From Homalodisca vitripennis (Eukaryota > Arthropoda > Insecta > Hemiptera > Cicadellidae): a DNA stretch of 64,000 nt. The stretch spans positions 124,001 through 188,000 of the forward strand of contig NW_025776250.1 in the NCBI RefSeq assembly GCF_021130785.1. Direction: 5' to 3'. Position 1 is the stretch's first letter; the number at the start of each line of letters is the position of its first letter. Below, one piece after another: positions 12,182-26,445 of the stretch. The translations under genes were made by a program, and so were the position numbers. A model generated the notes under the pieces. That model made no database searches, was not told where the DNA came from, and worked only from the letters and a program-made list of their open reading frames with translations.

Positions 12182-15100
12182 AATATTAGAGCATTGTTCT
12201 CATTCACTACTGAATATTACAGTATTCCAGTAGGGTTTTATTATTACTAGTATCTAGGATACTTTGTATTACTTTTTCGTATCGCACTTTTTTAATAAGT
12301 ATGTCTTAATAACGTCAAGTTAAACATATTACACAATCTTTCACTTTCTTTGGTTATGTATACATATAAACACCAGTTATATGCTGTTTGGATATGCTGT
12401 ACAAAATAAAACGATTGGGTGGAATTTAAATCGTCCTCCGTACTAAATAAAATGTAATGTACATATTTAGATATATCTGAGATTTGAACTAGTTAAGTTA
12501 ATTAACAAAATCAAATAATATGGTAACAATTCTACCTCATTAATTCTTTATTTTGAGTTTCTGTACTGATGTTTATACTTATAATGTTCTTATGCCCTTC
12601 TTTCTAATATTTATTTTAATTTTCAGAAAACTGTTTAAACCTTCTCATAGGAATTGCATATTCATATTTTATTATTTTATATGTAGTATGCTTTAGCTTT
12701 AGTTAGTAATATTTCATCTACGGATAATTACCTGTCATAAATATTAATATTATATAGTACAGTTTAATAGGTATAGTTGACTACCCTATAAAGAATATTA
12801 TTCGTCAACAGAAAGGAACTATCGTTCTTCTTTCTATTGCCATCAGAATAAGGGAATTACGAATAACAATGTTTGAATGAGTTGTCACATAAATGCATAA
12901 AATTAATAAAACAACACTAGTACTTGATTGTTGGATGACTTATAGAATTTAATTGTTATAATATAAAATTATAGTTATAGTACTTTTGAATTGTTTGTCG
13001 AGGTTTGACTACTAGGGATGGATAATAATCTCAGGAAAGATCTACACCCATTCAAAAATATAGCGATATTAGGATGTGATTAAAAATATAATTAGAATAG
13101 TACTGTATTATAAGAATGGGTTCACAACGGGTTTGAAACTAAATAAATATTATTGCTCATTACGTTTTATCAATTGACTCTTAATTGTTGTAAATTTTTC
13201 AACTCTGCTTGTAGGGTTGTCTGAGATAGGGTCAGATACCAGACGCTCCAATAAAAGGAAGGTGGACTGGAGCTAAAAACAACATACAAATGTTTAAATG
13301 TTAAAATTAGTAGTACGTGTAGCACATATAGCTTCACAATTGTTCTATTCACATATTTTTGATACAACTAGCACAATAATATGGTAAAAACTGCTGTCTA
13401 AAGTTCTAGTTGATTCAGAGTACTTGTACCTAAATAATGTTATTTACAATCTGCTGGGAAAAATTTTCTGTCCCACTTAATATTTTCTCTGGATTTCTCA
13501 AAATACAATATTGATCAGATACATTAAGGCATATGTCAGCTTTATTTATTTCAGCGGGAGAGTGTGTTTGCATTTTATAAAAACACTATTGTGTTTCATG
13601 TTATCACAATTTCATTTAAGAAAAATCTTGATTTCTTAATCTTAGTTTTAAATCTTATTCTTTAATCCTAATTCTTGTTGGGGATAAAATTGAAGGGTAC
13701 TGAACGGGTTAAAAAATAATAAAAATAATTGCCCTCAATTACATGTAATTATTAGCTTGGCAACAGGATCAAGACTTTGAATGCAATGCTTGTATTTCAA
13801 GTATGCATGCATTAAACCTTATGTATTGACACAAAGTACGCATTATAACCTCAATTATGAAGTTATAACTTGAAAAATTATATCAAGAACCCTATTGGGA
13901 AAAAGTTCTTGGCTAGGTTGCAGCGTTACTTGGTAATGATCAACTGTTGAGCAATAACTCCAACACGCCAACCCTGCTTGTTCTAGGATATTAATTAGTT
14001 AGGTTTTAGTAAATAAATTTCCAGTATAACTATTTATTTGAAATTGTTTTTTATCTAGAAAACCTATATTAATAAAGCTATTAAGGACTCCTCATTAAAA
14101 AATTCTTTTTAAATTTTTTATTCGAATGTTTCGTTATGATCTATCTTGTTGAAAAATTAAATTAAATGAGCCACAGGAGTTCATTTATTTTTCCTTCATC
14201 AGTTGTTAGAGCCAAATTTTACTCATTATCAGCCATAGACTTAAGCGGAATACATAGAAATTTCTATTTAATTTCTTATTACTAGAGATGGCTACCTACA
14301 CCGAAATTGAATTATTTCAACATTGTATTTTTGTTAGTCCTTAAAAATGAAGCATATCGATAAACTTTAGATTCACTCAGAAAGAATGTTTAAACAAGAA
14401 AAATTAATTACTATAGCGTACTTCGTGAAAGTTTTAGCAAACATTATGTAAGAAAAACAACGATCAAAACCTGACGGATGCATTAACGAGTAGAATCAAC
14501 AACTTTGCCATCAGCAACTTTGTAGAATATTTGTAAACTTATACGATATTTATGCGGCTTATAAATGCTGATGAAATTAACTATTTAGCTTATTCCATAC
14601 CCGCAGAATGGTAGGCAAATTCTTTAAACCAGGAAAAAATGAAAACCAGTGACATCATTTTTGGTGTAGTTAATTCGCTAACAAATGATACGGCACAAAT
14701 TTATATTCCATTTTAATTAAACTTTCGGATGAATCAAACTATATTGATAATTAATCAGAGTGCACAGGCCATAGTCATAACACTGTGACGTCATAATAAG
14801 AACTAAACAGTTAGTGCAAACAGACTGGTACTTCATTTAATAAGTCTATATTTCGGAACGTAATGTAAACATTTGACGTAGGATACTTTTGTAAGTAATA
14901 TTGCAACGTAAATTAAACTTAGGACAATGTGTAACAAGTCAGAATCTGTCGATAAGGAAGGTGTGTCCATGTCATTCCTTGTCTCAGTACTCCATTTTGA
15001 GCCATTATTACATGTGAGATTTTCTATACTAGTCCCTATTACATAAAAATCTAATTGTGCCTGGCCGTGAGTGTGTGTGTGGTGTTTTATTCAATTACCT

Positions 15101-18100
15101 AAAAACTACTGGAAAGATTGTTTTGAACTTTTACATGGACATTATTAAGGTCCCTGATTAACATTTAGCTCTATTCTTATTTCTAAGACCTTCCCTATAC
15201 GTATTTTCTTAATCGTAGCAACAAGGCAAACTAAACAATGACGTCGCTAATATAACTCACTTGAACTAAAAGTGTTCATATACATGCAAAGCCTACGAAA
15301 TTGTATGCGAAGCCATGGGTAACTGCTAGAACGTATATATTAGTAACGTGAATATAATTCTTATAACTTGACCTTGGAATTATAAAACTATCTAATTTTT
15401 AAAGGACATCTCAAAAACTAAACTAATTAATTTGTTAGATAAAAGAACTGGTAATAAGGCATATGCAAATATTTATCATTTATATATTTATTTATTAGAA
15501 GTTGAAATAAAGTTTTTGTAAATTTTTTCATGTTACCTAACACCTAGAATATATAGAAATTTGTTTCCTTTCCAAACAAATAGCATAAGAATGGTTTTAT
15601 ATCTCCAGTGCTCAAGTGTATAGAGTTCTTTATTCTTCATTTTTACTCTTGCAGTAACATCTATCAACATACATTTTTAATTATTTTGTTCAAATTGGAA
15701 CAGTCAGAAATACTAGAACAAACTTCCGGGAGGTAAGAGCCAATACCAAATTTATGAGCACAACATAATTTTTCGTGGAATTTATTAGGGATTTCTCTTT
15801 TAGGAAGGAATCAAGACCTTTAGGAACCCATTGTACGAGTTTCCAAGTCGTAGGAACTTTAGGTACTTCCTGTCGAGAGTAACACGCATACGGGAGACCT
15901 ACAGACAAGAAGACAGAAGTACTTTTCTTTGACTTTTTGACTCCCAAATCAATAGCGTTCTTCCCTGGACCAAGTAGAGTGTACGATGTGTCCAGTCTCT
16001 AGAACCTGTCTCTCAAGAGTTATCGTACAAGATGGACAACGACACGATTTCACAGAGTTCATAGTATCAACTGTTGGTCAACGAAATAAAGAAAAATAAA
16101 GTTTCCATTCCTCCTCTTTTCCCAACTTTCACCATCCTGACCTTTCCCTGTTAATCTACGCTGCCAAGATCTAATCCATCAGATTCTGGAGAACAGATAA
16201 GTGCTTTTTTTCTTCGTCCCCATTGTTGCGTGCATTGTAATTTAGTTGATTTTATTGTGCTTCTTCCGACTTTTACTGAGTCATATTTAATGATTTATAA
16301 CTTGCTAGGTGTTCATCACCATATTTTTGACCTTTAAATTGTTGTATATTTTATGTTATAAGCGAATTACATTTGGCGAACGAGCTCAAATCGAAATCAT
16401 CACCTACCTGTCAGTCCCAGATATTTTAATCTGTTTCTTTCCTCTCATGAGTTAGAATTTATGGAGGAGGATATAGTTACATTAGGGATTTTAAAATCCA
16501 AATATACTATTTTCCATATTTACTTGTAAGCTATTTTTACTCAGCAACTAGGAAAATGTAATCATTTACAACTTTTCAGTTTCTAAACTGGAGAATCTGT
16601 ATCACAACTTACTGTTGTTTGAATTAGGAGATGATAGCCGCAAATAATTTTCTTACTGATTATATCCCTCGTAATATACTTTACTCCTACTATAAGTTCA
16701 TCTCAACAACGCTAAAACAGGAACTACAAAACTAATATTTTTTTTCCAAAACCTTAAAACTCTAAAACCTTTCTATGAACCCTTGATATGGATGGCCTGC
16801 TCGCTTCAAGGCACAAATCAATAATTAATTTCTAGGTCTTTAGCTAACAATAGAACCTTAGTCATATCTTACTACAAGATGTCTTCATCACAACTAATAC
16901 AATCTAAACTTTTCTTTAGCCAGTGTTTGATAAATATAAGAAAAGTTACCTTGAATTAAATAGACTATTATATAGGACCACACGATTTTCTGTCTGTAAA
17001 GACAAAAACCTTTAATAAAGATGAGATCTGAAAATCGAACGCTACTACATCAAACATGTGCAGCAATATTGCTTCTAACCCCCAGGGGCAGGCCATTCCC
17101 AATGAGTACAGAACTTTATCTCCAAAATTAAACAGGCTGACTAGCAATGAACGGTCGCTCTTTAACATGTCATATTACATTTTTATTGACAAACTGATAT
17201 AATTTGAGTTCACAAACAATTTTACAATATAAATTATGTTTTATAAAAATTATAAAATTTTTCAATTACAGTCTGGGAAGGTTTTGTTCTAGTTTTTGTT
17301 TTACAAAATCTGTAACAACACAATTTATAAATATGTAATAGAGTTGTAGATTTTTAAAATTCAACAACGTAAATTTCCAAAAATAAACTTTACCAGTACC
17401 ACACGATGACAATTAGATAAATTCATTCTATTTGTCTTATTTCCGAGTTATATAATCCTTGTAAATGTATAATCACAGGAAGTCTGGTAGTCCAGAAGCT
17501 GACAGCCAATTTGCGATGAATTTTTCACACGTCATGATTTTTCTTGAAATCGATAGAGAAATTTCCCCCTGGAAAAAATCAATCTTCCGTTGCACGGATT
17601 TTTATGAAGGTTGAAATGGTAGGGTATCAAAAGGGGTAAACATATAAATGGTAAATTTTTCTCGGATCATACTTTTTATATACACTTCAAACAACCGATC
17701 AGACACGTAAACACATGTTAAAACAACGTCAGCGTTCACTTAGTGACCATGACATAGCTTATTTCTGTATTGTTACGTGATTTCTCTGATAGTGTTACAA
17801 CTAATGTTTTACGTATCTGGTGGTGGGTTTTCATCAATTGTGTATCTATTTTTTAGGTTTACGCGGACGGTTTCAAAACTATCTTGTTTAGTGAAGAAAA
17901 AAAGAAGAGCCGAAATATTTCAAGATTTTAACTGGACTAACGATGTTTCCCCGTGGTGTGGACTGAGAAATACCCGATAGTCCATTATTTATAGGTATAA
18001 CAACTGTACGTTCACAGGTATTAAAGACAAAGCACCGATAAAACTTATCTCTAAGGGATCCCGTTATTCGAATAAACACGCTACATTTGGGGTGTATCGA

Positions 18101-19230
18101 ATCCTTACCCCAAATAACGCCAAGGGGTCTGTTACCGTTGTCATTCAATAGTCGCAATTAACCACACTTTGTCAGATCCTAGAGATCATTTACTGAAAAT
18201 GTTCGTATTTTCATACTTGTGTATAAAATAAATACTATATTTCAGCATTTAAATTAAACTTCTGTCAACAAAGTAATGTTCATTCATATTCATGTAAAGA
18301 TACCTGTGTTAAAAGAGGCCATAATAAGCTGCTGTTAAATAATGATAACGTTTTCACTGTGTTGTTTGTGTTTACTAATAAATACAATAATATTATATTT
18401 AATATTTCGTATAAAATAAATAGAAATGCTTTCAAATACGTAAATTATATTAAAGTTTAATAGTAAATTTGTAATTATAACGTAATAGATGTCTGTTTAA
18501 TATTACAAATTCATCCTAAATTTTATATAACTTTGTATTTTATGAGTCCTCTCCATACGCAGACGTGTAGTTTTTGTGGAGATTATTATTCCTCAAAATA
18601 AATTTTGTGCACCCTTTTCATATTTGATTAAAAATTTCTGAATTTGGATTTGATTTGACGTATCAAAAAGTAAACAAATAATTTGGGAACGGTAAAATTA
18701 AATTAAATAATGGCTGTTTTTCCGTCAGAGAATACAGTAGATATTGAAATTTCCAAACTTAAAATGTGTCAGGTATGATATGTAGTATATTTAATGTCAA
18801 ATAGCAAAATGTTATCGAGTTCGTATTTTCTCCGTTTGGGATAAGGTTGAATGAAAAGAATAGAATCTGTTAATATGCAATTAAAACTATAAAAATTTGA
18901 ATTAATTGGTTCAAATTAACGTTGATTCTGTCTTAGATCTCTTAAATAACGCAGAAGCAATTTATATGGATATCATGTGTATAATTTATTTCTATGAAGT
19001 GCTACGTTCAAAATAATTTTAAACAATTACGGAATTACAAATATTACTGGTGGAAACAGATTACAAAAAAATAAATCACATTTGCATCAAAACAATAACT
19101 TTTACTTAAAAATTTACAAATTAAACATTCAACTTTATTTCGTAAAATTAACCTCCTGAGGAACTTGAGTACAACACTAATAGATGAAGTACACTGAAAT
19201 TTTTATCTATGTCAGAAACATTGTGAGTTG
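12182..19230. other. Gene-free AT-rich stretch
   Basis: I see no convincing exon or RNA gene here. Short open frames are at background level. The stretch contains one S1-like repeat (15,890-16,055). At 17,940-18,160 a slightly more GC-rich segment carries an 89-residue reverse frame that I could not assign to any family. Confidence 0.5.
15890..16055 (+). repeat. Dispersed repeat family S1, copy
   Basis: This stretch shows the same order of words as 430-600: a CTTTTTGACTCC block, CAATAGCGTTCTTCCC, CAGTCTCTAGAAC and TTATCGTACAAGATGGACAA. It ends near GACACGATTTC, a word also found in the copies at 3,460 and 61,430. Confidence 0.5.
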
Positions 19231-19234
19231 GAAT

Positions 19235-19610
19235 GGTGAAGGTAACAATAATAGCTTGTGCTGAGTTGGAAGGCCACACTTCGGTGAAGGTTACAGTAAT
19301 AGCTTTGCTGCGTTGGAAGGCCACACTTCGGTGAAGGTTACAGTAATAGCTTTGCTGTGTTGGAAGGCCACACGTCGGTGAAGGTTACAGTAATAACTTG
19401 TGCCGTGTTGGAAGGCCACACTTCAGTGAAGGTTACGTAGCAGCTTGTGCCGTGTTGGAATGCCACACTTCGGTGAAGGTAACAATAATAGCTTGTGCTG
19501 AGTTGGAAGGCCACACTTCGGTGAAGGTTACAGTAATAGCTTTGCTGTGTTGGAAGGCCACACTTCGGTGAAGGTTATAGTAATAGCTTTGCTGTTATAG
19601 TAATAGCGTT
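19235..19610. repeat. 47-48-bp minisatellite, about eight copies
   Basis: The unit begins GGTGAAGGTTACAGTAATAG and ends GTTGGAAGGCCACACTTC. Starts of the unit lie near 19,235, 19,283, 19,330, 19,377, 19,425, 19,473, 19,521 and 19,568. Two unit types alternate irregularly, one with GCTTTGCTGTG and one with GCTTGTGCTGA or GCTTGTGCCGTG. This points to unequal exchange between variant units. Confidence 0.85.
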
Positions 19611-20840
19611 GTTTTTTAGTGATTAGGAGGTTTGAGTATTGAATCATAAACTCATTGCAAATATAAACCGTGATGCAAATATTGATCTATTCTTTACGAT
19701 TGCCTATTATTTATACAAGATTTATACGAATTCAAATTACTACGGCCTTTAAAAATTTTTAGATATATAGATTTAACGTAAACATAACCATAACAATATC
19801 TCATTTGATTTGATGTGCTAAAGAACGAAAAAGTTATCTCTGGCTATATTTATAATTTAAACATATATTCAGAACTTCATAAAATTAAAATACCCCGTAT
19901 CATGATACAAATAATTATCAATAGTATTATTTCTGTGTACGTTTTTAAATATAATGTTTATAGAGATGTATGGTACTACTTTGTTAGACATTCATCCAAC
20001 GTACTAGGCATATGAAATTTAATCCAAGAGGGCAGTAAAATCTTTTCTATTCGAAATTATTTACGTAGTTTCAGTGAAAAAGATAATAATTAAGCCGATA
20101 TGAATTATAAATAATTCCAGACTACATTGTAATTAGTGTAGGAACATTTCTGAGACAAAGGTCAAAGGGATAATTAGCTTTATCTTGTCGAGCCAAGATC
20201 TAATCATTTCACACTTATTAAATAATTATCTCGTATGCACTAATGTATTAACGAGACAACCAGTGTAATGTAATTTGTTCTTGAACGTAGATTAAATTAC
20301 TTCAGCTCAAACGTGGTAGATAATTAATAATCAGTTTTGAATTATTTTTTGAATCCACAAGATACGGTTCTATTATCTCACTTACATATTACTCTGAACA
20401 ACTGCCAACTCAATTCACAGCGAGCTAGGTTTACTCTTGGATTTATTTCTTCATGATTTGAAATGTTCTATCAGAGCATTGTAGTCGAATAATTTCCCGA
20501 TTACCTTCTGTTGCTGATTGTTTTAAACCTTACATCCTCTTGTTTATTTCGTTGTGTTTTGTATTGTGTAATAAAATTTAAACTATAAAGACTCCAGATA
20601 CTCACTTATAATTTTATTGACGCCAGAAAATGAATTACTAAAAGTCCAAAATTTAATACTGTTATTTTACTAGAGTTTGAACTCTATGACGAAAGCATAT
20701 TTTATTGTTATCAGTCAATCCACAGTTCAGGGCTATGTAATATCGAAAATTAATTAAAATCTCATATGGTTGTACGCATTTTCTTCATAATTTCAGTCTG
20801 TTATTTTCTCGTTTGCTACCATAATACCTTTGTAAAAATA

Positions 20841-20960
20841 TTCGCTAACGCTCAGCCAAATCCCATGGAGTGACATACACCATCACTCGAAATGTTGTGC
20901 TCACGTTTAGACAGACAAATAGAATAAAGTCCGTTTCTCTGTAGCTCAGCCAATTGCTGC
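20841..20960 (+). repeat. Dispersed repeat family S2, long copy
   Basis: This is the best copy of the S2 core: TTCGCTAACGCTCAGCCAAA, then TCCCATGGAGTGACATACAC, then a TCGAAATGTTGTGCTC block and AGACAGACAAATAGA. A partial relative begins near 31,028 (CGATGGAGTGACAAACAACA). Another is at 53,655. Confidence 0.55.
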
Positions 20961-21114
20961 CAATGTCCTAATTTGCTACATTAGTACACATTTTTAAGTC
21001 TCAACGTCCATTTTATTCTCACCAACAAAACATATATAGGTCAATAAAGTGCTCGGTCTGAAGCACATCTTCATGAAGGTAAATGAAAGAAATTTATTTC
21101 TCAAACAACACCTT

Positions 21115-22345
21115 ACATACATACATACATTTAATAAGTATATCATGAGAGATATCTAATTCTCCAAGGCTTAGCCTTATTGGAGGCTTTACTGCAATTT
21201 TAAATATCACCGTTCAAATGGCAACTAAATTATATAAACAAAAATAAAGTAATTATACTTAAATCCATAATACACAATCAAAGATACAATAAATACCACT
21301 CTTCCAAACTACTACAATTTATAATATTAACACTTACAACATCATTAGACAAAACTACTTAAATACTTATTGAGAGAATTTATAATTTAATAAGTATAAT
21401 ACTTACCGTAACTATAATAATTATAATACAAGGCAATATACAGTAAAGTAAAGCAAAGTACAGTGGAGTAAAGTAGGAGGGAAAACTAAAACAACTAATT
21501 ACAAATATAAAACAATAAATCTTCAATATTCTGAATTGTAAACAACCATAGTCTTAATTTTTTTTAAGAAAAACATTTATATTACTTAAATCTTTTATGT
21601 TGTTTGGCAATTTGTTAAATAATGTAGGTGCTAAAGAATTAAATGATTTTGTAAAATACGTGTTTGTTTGCTTCGGTACGAACACATTTTTATTACTACG
21701 CAGTCTCTTAATATACTCACAATTTTCCCTACAGTTTCTACGTCTTAAGAAAAACATTTTTAGTACCCTATAGACATAAATATATCTTAAAGGAAGAACT
21801 TTTATGGAACAAAAAATTGGGAAAGAATGTCCAAATCAATTACTTTTGGTTATTATTCTCATAAAACTTTTTCTGTGCTGTAATTATAGGTTTTAATTTT
21901 GAGACATATGTACTTCCCCAACATACTATTCCGTATTCTAACTTACTATGAACTAATGAAAGATATAATGTTCTTAATAAACTTACTATCAGTACACATA
22001 CTTCAAATATAATAGAAGAGTCTTGTTGTATTATTTATTTTTTGTTTGAGGTGTTATGTGTGTTATGTGATCTTTCCAATTTAACTTTTCATCTACTAAT
22101 ATAATTCCTAAATATTTCACAATCCGTGCTTTCTTTAGTTCACAGCAACAATCGTTGCAAAAACCACCACTCATTATACAAGTAATGCATTTCAAAACTA
22201 TTTTATTTTCCTGTTTATTATTCTTTTTAATAGAGAAATTGATAAATTGAGTTTTTCAGGGCTCAATGCCATATTGTTTTTACAAAACTACCATTGAATC
22301 GAAAGCAAATCCCTGTTCATCTTAATATCTACTTCGTTTCAAGAC
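21115..22345 (-). mobile_element. 5'-truncated LINE with reverse transcriptase C-terminus
   Basis: Reverse-strand translation gives, in order, a CKNNMALSPEKTQFINF-like block (22,300-22,240) and a KARIVKYLGIIL then DEKLNWKDHI block (22,140-22,060). It continues with LEYGIVCWGSTYVSKLKPII (about 21,940-21,880) and a final frame of 67 residues with YFTKSFNSLAPTLFNKLP (21,757-21,554). These are the thumb and connection motifs found near the C-terminus of reverse transcriptases of Jockey/CR1-like non-LTR elements. Stops and frameshifts separate the blocks, so the copy is dead. A 3' UTR with a GCCTCCAATAAGGCTAAGCC hairpin-like sequence and an ATGT simple-repeat tail at 21,117-21,131 closes the element. 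Confidence 0.85.
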
Positions 22346-22744
22346 TCTTCAATGCAAATGTAAAGAAACGAGAGCAGTAAAAGCTGACGTTGAATTATAC
22401 AGGCGGCCGGATCAGTCAACCACATCTGTTTGAGGGATAACCTTTTGAGAGAAACATTATGACCCATCTTCCTTTCTTCCTTTTCGGCGCAAAATGTATA
22501 AGCCACTAGACATCATAGGATAGTTTACAAAAATACTATAAACACATAATTAATTATTTTTAATTCATACAGATTCTTTTGTTGCATAATATTGGACTTT
22601 GAATGGCAAAATTTGGATAAATACGTCAGACTATGCAGAGTTTCTGAATGATTTAATTGCATGTAATTTTCAATTAGTACTATAGTTTTGTGAAAACATT
22701 ATCCATATCACAACGTATATAAATTTGAATTGTGTTTGTACAAT

Positions 22745-22900
22745 AAAGGAGTACGCCACACCATGTGTCTTGGAATAAACTTCGCTGACAATACATGCAA
22801 AGATCTATCTTTATACCTATATATTGATCTTATATGGAAAGTAAATGTTTACTTCCCCCAGCTACTTTGAAATGAAGTTTCATACAAGTATTAAGGTCTT
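22745..22900 (+). repeat. Dispersed repeat family S3, copy
   Basis: This copy begins AAAGGAGTACGCCACACCATG and continues through AAACTTCGCTGA. It later shows a GAAGTTTCATACAAGT word like the one at 4,150. It is degenerate. Confidence 0.4.
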
Positions 22901-23395
22901 AATCATTGACATCATAGTTAATGATTATATCAGTTTAAAACTTTTCTTTACACTCAGTCAAATGCTATAGTCTATAAGTCATTTCATTCAGGAGATATCA
23001 TAGAGACAGACATACATAATTAAGTTGTTTCAGCCTCAAATATACGCGTGAAATAGTTACGTGTTTATTCCGTCAACATTTAGAAACGCTTTACGTTGTT
23101 ATTTTTAACACAATAAAAGATTGTCATCTATAAAATATAGAATACTAAAACAACTTAATAAGGAACATTCCTGAAAAAAAGGTTTTATAAACTGTAACCA
23201 TCATGATTTAGAGATTTTAAATGTTATTATAATGAAATTATACGTAACCGCACAACCGAGTGATATTTATTAACCAATCAATGCCCCGTTATTGCTCTAA
23301 ACGATAATTATCTATCCTAAGTTATTGTAAAATACTGTCACTCTCTAGATGTGTATTTCAGACTGTACTTCAACTGGTTACTTAGGACTGTTTAT

Positions 23396-23418
<23 letters not shown>
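23396..23418. repeat. (TA)n microsatellite
   Basis: This is a pure TA tract followed by TTTATATAT. It is a simple repeat with no other content. Confidence 0.8.
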
Positions 23419-23426
<8 letters not shown>

Positions 23427-23967
23427 CATTTGATGTTTGGGTGAGATAAGTAAACATTATTTATATATTTATGTACATATTTGAAACATTTACTAATAGT
23501 TAAATTAATTTCGATTCATTTAAATATTGGATCAGCAAAAACATAGACTGTAGTAGAAATTTCCTAAAAACTAAAACATTTACATGAAAAGTTAGTTCTT
23601 TGCTTTCAAAAAAGGAATTTGAATTTTGAATACTCTTATTTCTAAACTTGTCAATAGAAGTGAACACTATGAAGTTTTGTTTTCATCTAATCAGCAACGC
23701 GTACTTTTCACGTTTTAAAATATCCTTATGTATTTTATTGTGTGTAATTAATATACCTGTGGTTTACTTCTATCCATTAAATTTCTGAATAACAAAGTAT
23801 GCGAATATTATTTATAAACATATAAAATAAGGGAAGTCGGTTTTGTTCGCTTTCATCTCTTTCACTCAAGAATAGCGGTGATAAACATCACATGTCGTTA
23901 CTATCTCTGTAATTACAGTTGACAAGTTTAACACCTTTCAGAAGGACGGTAATTATTTGCCGGATAG

Positions 23968-24110
23968 TATTTAGCTGAGCGTTAGCGAAGCCTATTATCC
24001 CAGGGATTAGAAGAAGTTAATTTCTATCTATCTGTCAGCACGATATTTTGAGAACGAACCTAGTTATGGACTTGGAATGTTCCATACAGCTTTATTTTAT
24101 ATATAAGAAA
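23968..24110 (-). repeat. Dispersed repeat family S2, inverted copy
   Basis: TTAGCTGAGCGTTAGCGAAG is the inverse of the S2 core. It is followed by CCTATTATCCCAGGGATTAG, and later by TCTGTCAGCACGATATTTTG, which inverts the TATCGTG..CAGACAG words of the copy at 53,655. The reading is therefore in reverse orientation. Confidence 0.5.
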
Positions 24111-24414
24111 CACCGAATTCGATTATGACACATGTCGCTTTATGAAATTTGGATGAACGTTAACTAATAGTTGACTTTGGTCGTATGAGTAAAGATAATG
24201 GCAGTGCAGTAAAAATATCGCACTAACAACATATTCGAAAACAAGTTAATAATACAATAATGTAAGATATTAACAAGGTGACACAGTTGTTACACGTGTA
24301 GTCGAAATGTCCGCAAGACAATTCGAGAATCATTTTATCTGTAGACTTTAAAAGTGGCATGAAACTTCATTACTACACAGACAAGAAATGAGTTCCATAA
24401 TGGTGCATATCGAT

Positions 24415-24560
24415 GGGATTTAGCTGAGTATATTTGAAGCCTATGGCCAACTAAGCTGAAGATAGCCTCTTGTTTCTATCTGGAGGATATATAATTTATC
24501 TTATGATTGTGTGATTTTCCCCAAGAGATTTTGTGAAAATTAGCTAAAGACCTAAGTTCT
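24415..24560 (-). repeat. Dispersed repeat family S2, second inverted copy
   Basis: This copy carries GATGGGATTTAGCTGAGTAT and GAAGCCTATGGCC, which match the inverted S2 core with substitutions. It sits about 450 bp after the previous inverted copy. Confidence 0.4.
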
Positions 24561-26290
24561 GCATTAAACATAAGCGTAGTCAGTTACGCATCATGTGATT
24601 TAGTGTACTCAGATCTTGTTCAAGTAAGAGAATATGTGGAAAGAAAAGAAGCATAACATTTATTTTTTAGTGCAACCAACGTAGATCAGTAACTATTATT
24701 CGAGGATTTTGAATCTCTTTTAAGGCTCAATTTCATGTCGTTTGATGTAACTGAACAGCTTATTAAATGGCGGCATTTCATATATAATGTTGACAAAGTA
24801 ATGACCTCGTTTGAAGCATTACGTAAAGCAATAAACTAACACAGAGCTGGATTGTGATTTCCTTTCCCTGCTCTTCTCATTTTGAGTGGCTATTACATTA
24901 ATTTTGCATAATTTATTTAATTGTGAGGGGTTACAGAATTTTCAGGAAAGATTAAAATCAAATTTCAAATAAATTATCTTTTTATACTTCTGATGACAAG
25001 TGTATAAAAATTATAAAAAATTAGAATCTAATCAATTAGGTTAAAAAATGCAAGACAGAATAGCTTTTTTGGAGGAGCAAATAGCTTTATATCCGCCTTA
25101 TTGGAACGCCGACGGACCTCTTTTGATCTATTTGGATTACTTTACTGAGATCCTTTCTTTATTACTTTAAGAGCAATCTTCATTATACCTGCGTCAAAAA
25201 AATTCCTCTTATGATAAAGTAATAAATTTTAATTAAGGCGTAATAAAATAACAGAAAACATGCGATCCTTCTGAAGTTTGAAAAATTATAGTTTTCATTG
25301 GATTTATTCATAATATTGACAGTATATTCAGAATGAGTAAGGGTAGAAGTTGGGCTCGCTCTCTTCTGGAATAGTCCTTTACTACGTCCATCATAAGGTT
25401 GGATAATGGGCACCAGCTCCGTTCATATGACATCTTGGGAGTAGGGGTAGCAAGCTCTGTTCCAACATATTCTGATCAAAGTGGCTAAAGGAAGAATTCT
25501 CGCTCAGATTTAGGCTTGAACTATCTTTAATATGAAAGAATGTCTTCCCACTCCACTAATCATCTTCTGCTGAAAACATGGTCTGTCTATTAATCTTTAC
25601 TTCAGTAGCTTGCTTACATTTGTGGTTAGTTGGGTAATCTTTCTGGAAGTCCCGTTGGGCTGCCCAAACGGAAAACTTTTTTGCTATACCCAGATACGTT
25701 TTACTGACAGCTAAAACATGCTAAAAATCTTCCTACCGCTGGAGGCAAATGATTGCTAAATCTGAGCCATTTTGATGTTTGGCCTCGATCACAGTAAAAG
25801 CGTACTTATGGCATTCTTTACATATTAGAGATCTATTGAACATTTACAGCTTAATAAAGAAAAAATCCAGTTGCATTTTTTTCTTTCTCAGCTTTATTTG
25901 CATGGTAAAAAAGCGAAACATTACAGTATACGAGTAGGATTATAAAAGAAAGTGGTTTTAAATTAAGAAAATATTTTGAATATATATTGCAACGAAATTA
26001 AAAGCGGAACATAAATAGTCATTTAAGTCTACATATACATATTAGTAAGGTATTGTCACTTTTTTTTCAACTACCTTGGAATTAATTCTTCTATTTTAAC
26101 ACGTAATATTTTGTTGTTAAAATATATTAACAGTTAACTTTTTAGAAATTTTAAATAAACTTAATTTTGTAGCTATGGTGTATTGTCATATAAAAATGTT
26201 TATTTTTTTAACCAATACGAATAGTGTAAAAAATATAAATCGCAATCTTGTAATGTATATTTAAAAAATTTTAATTCAGTATTATTACAC
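24561..26290. other. Gene-free stretch
   Basis: I see no supportable exon, RNA gene or repeat boundary. It contains only short open frames that run into stops within about 75 codons. Confidence 0.4.
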
Positions 26291-26296
26291 TCTTCA

Positions 26297-26445
26297 ATGT
26301 GAATGTTGAGTTTAGCTCCAATTCACGTTCCGCATAGTGCAGGGTCTGGAATCCGACGCTGTCACAGACTTGACTCCTGAAAATCTGGAGTCACGTTTGA
26401 AGAGATCCAAAAAAAAGTCGGCGACGAAGAAGCTGAAATGAAATA
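26297..26445 (+). repeat. Dispersed repeat R2, copy A, with a coding-like core
   Basis: This copy is alignable with 35,155-35,300 over about 140 bp. From 26,346 one frame reads LESDAVTDLTPENLESR, then a lysine-rich tail ending at a stop near 26,440. The other copy reads LESNAATDLT in the same frame. A TTCCGCATAG / TTCCTCTTAG tract just upstream resembles a splice acceptor in both. It could be a fossil exon or a piece of a mobile element, and I do not recognise the protein. Confidence 0.45.

Noticed and set aside
17888..18157. 89-codon reverse frame in a slightly GC-richer patch
   Set aside because: It has no recognisable motif, splice context or repeat partner in the window. I could not support it as a gene.
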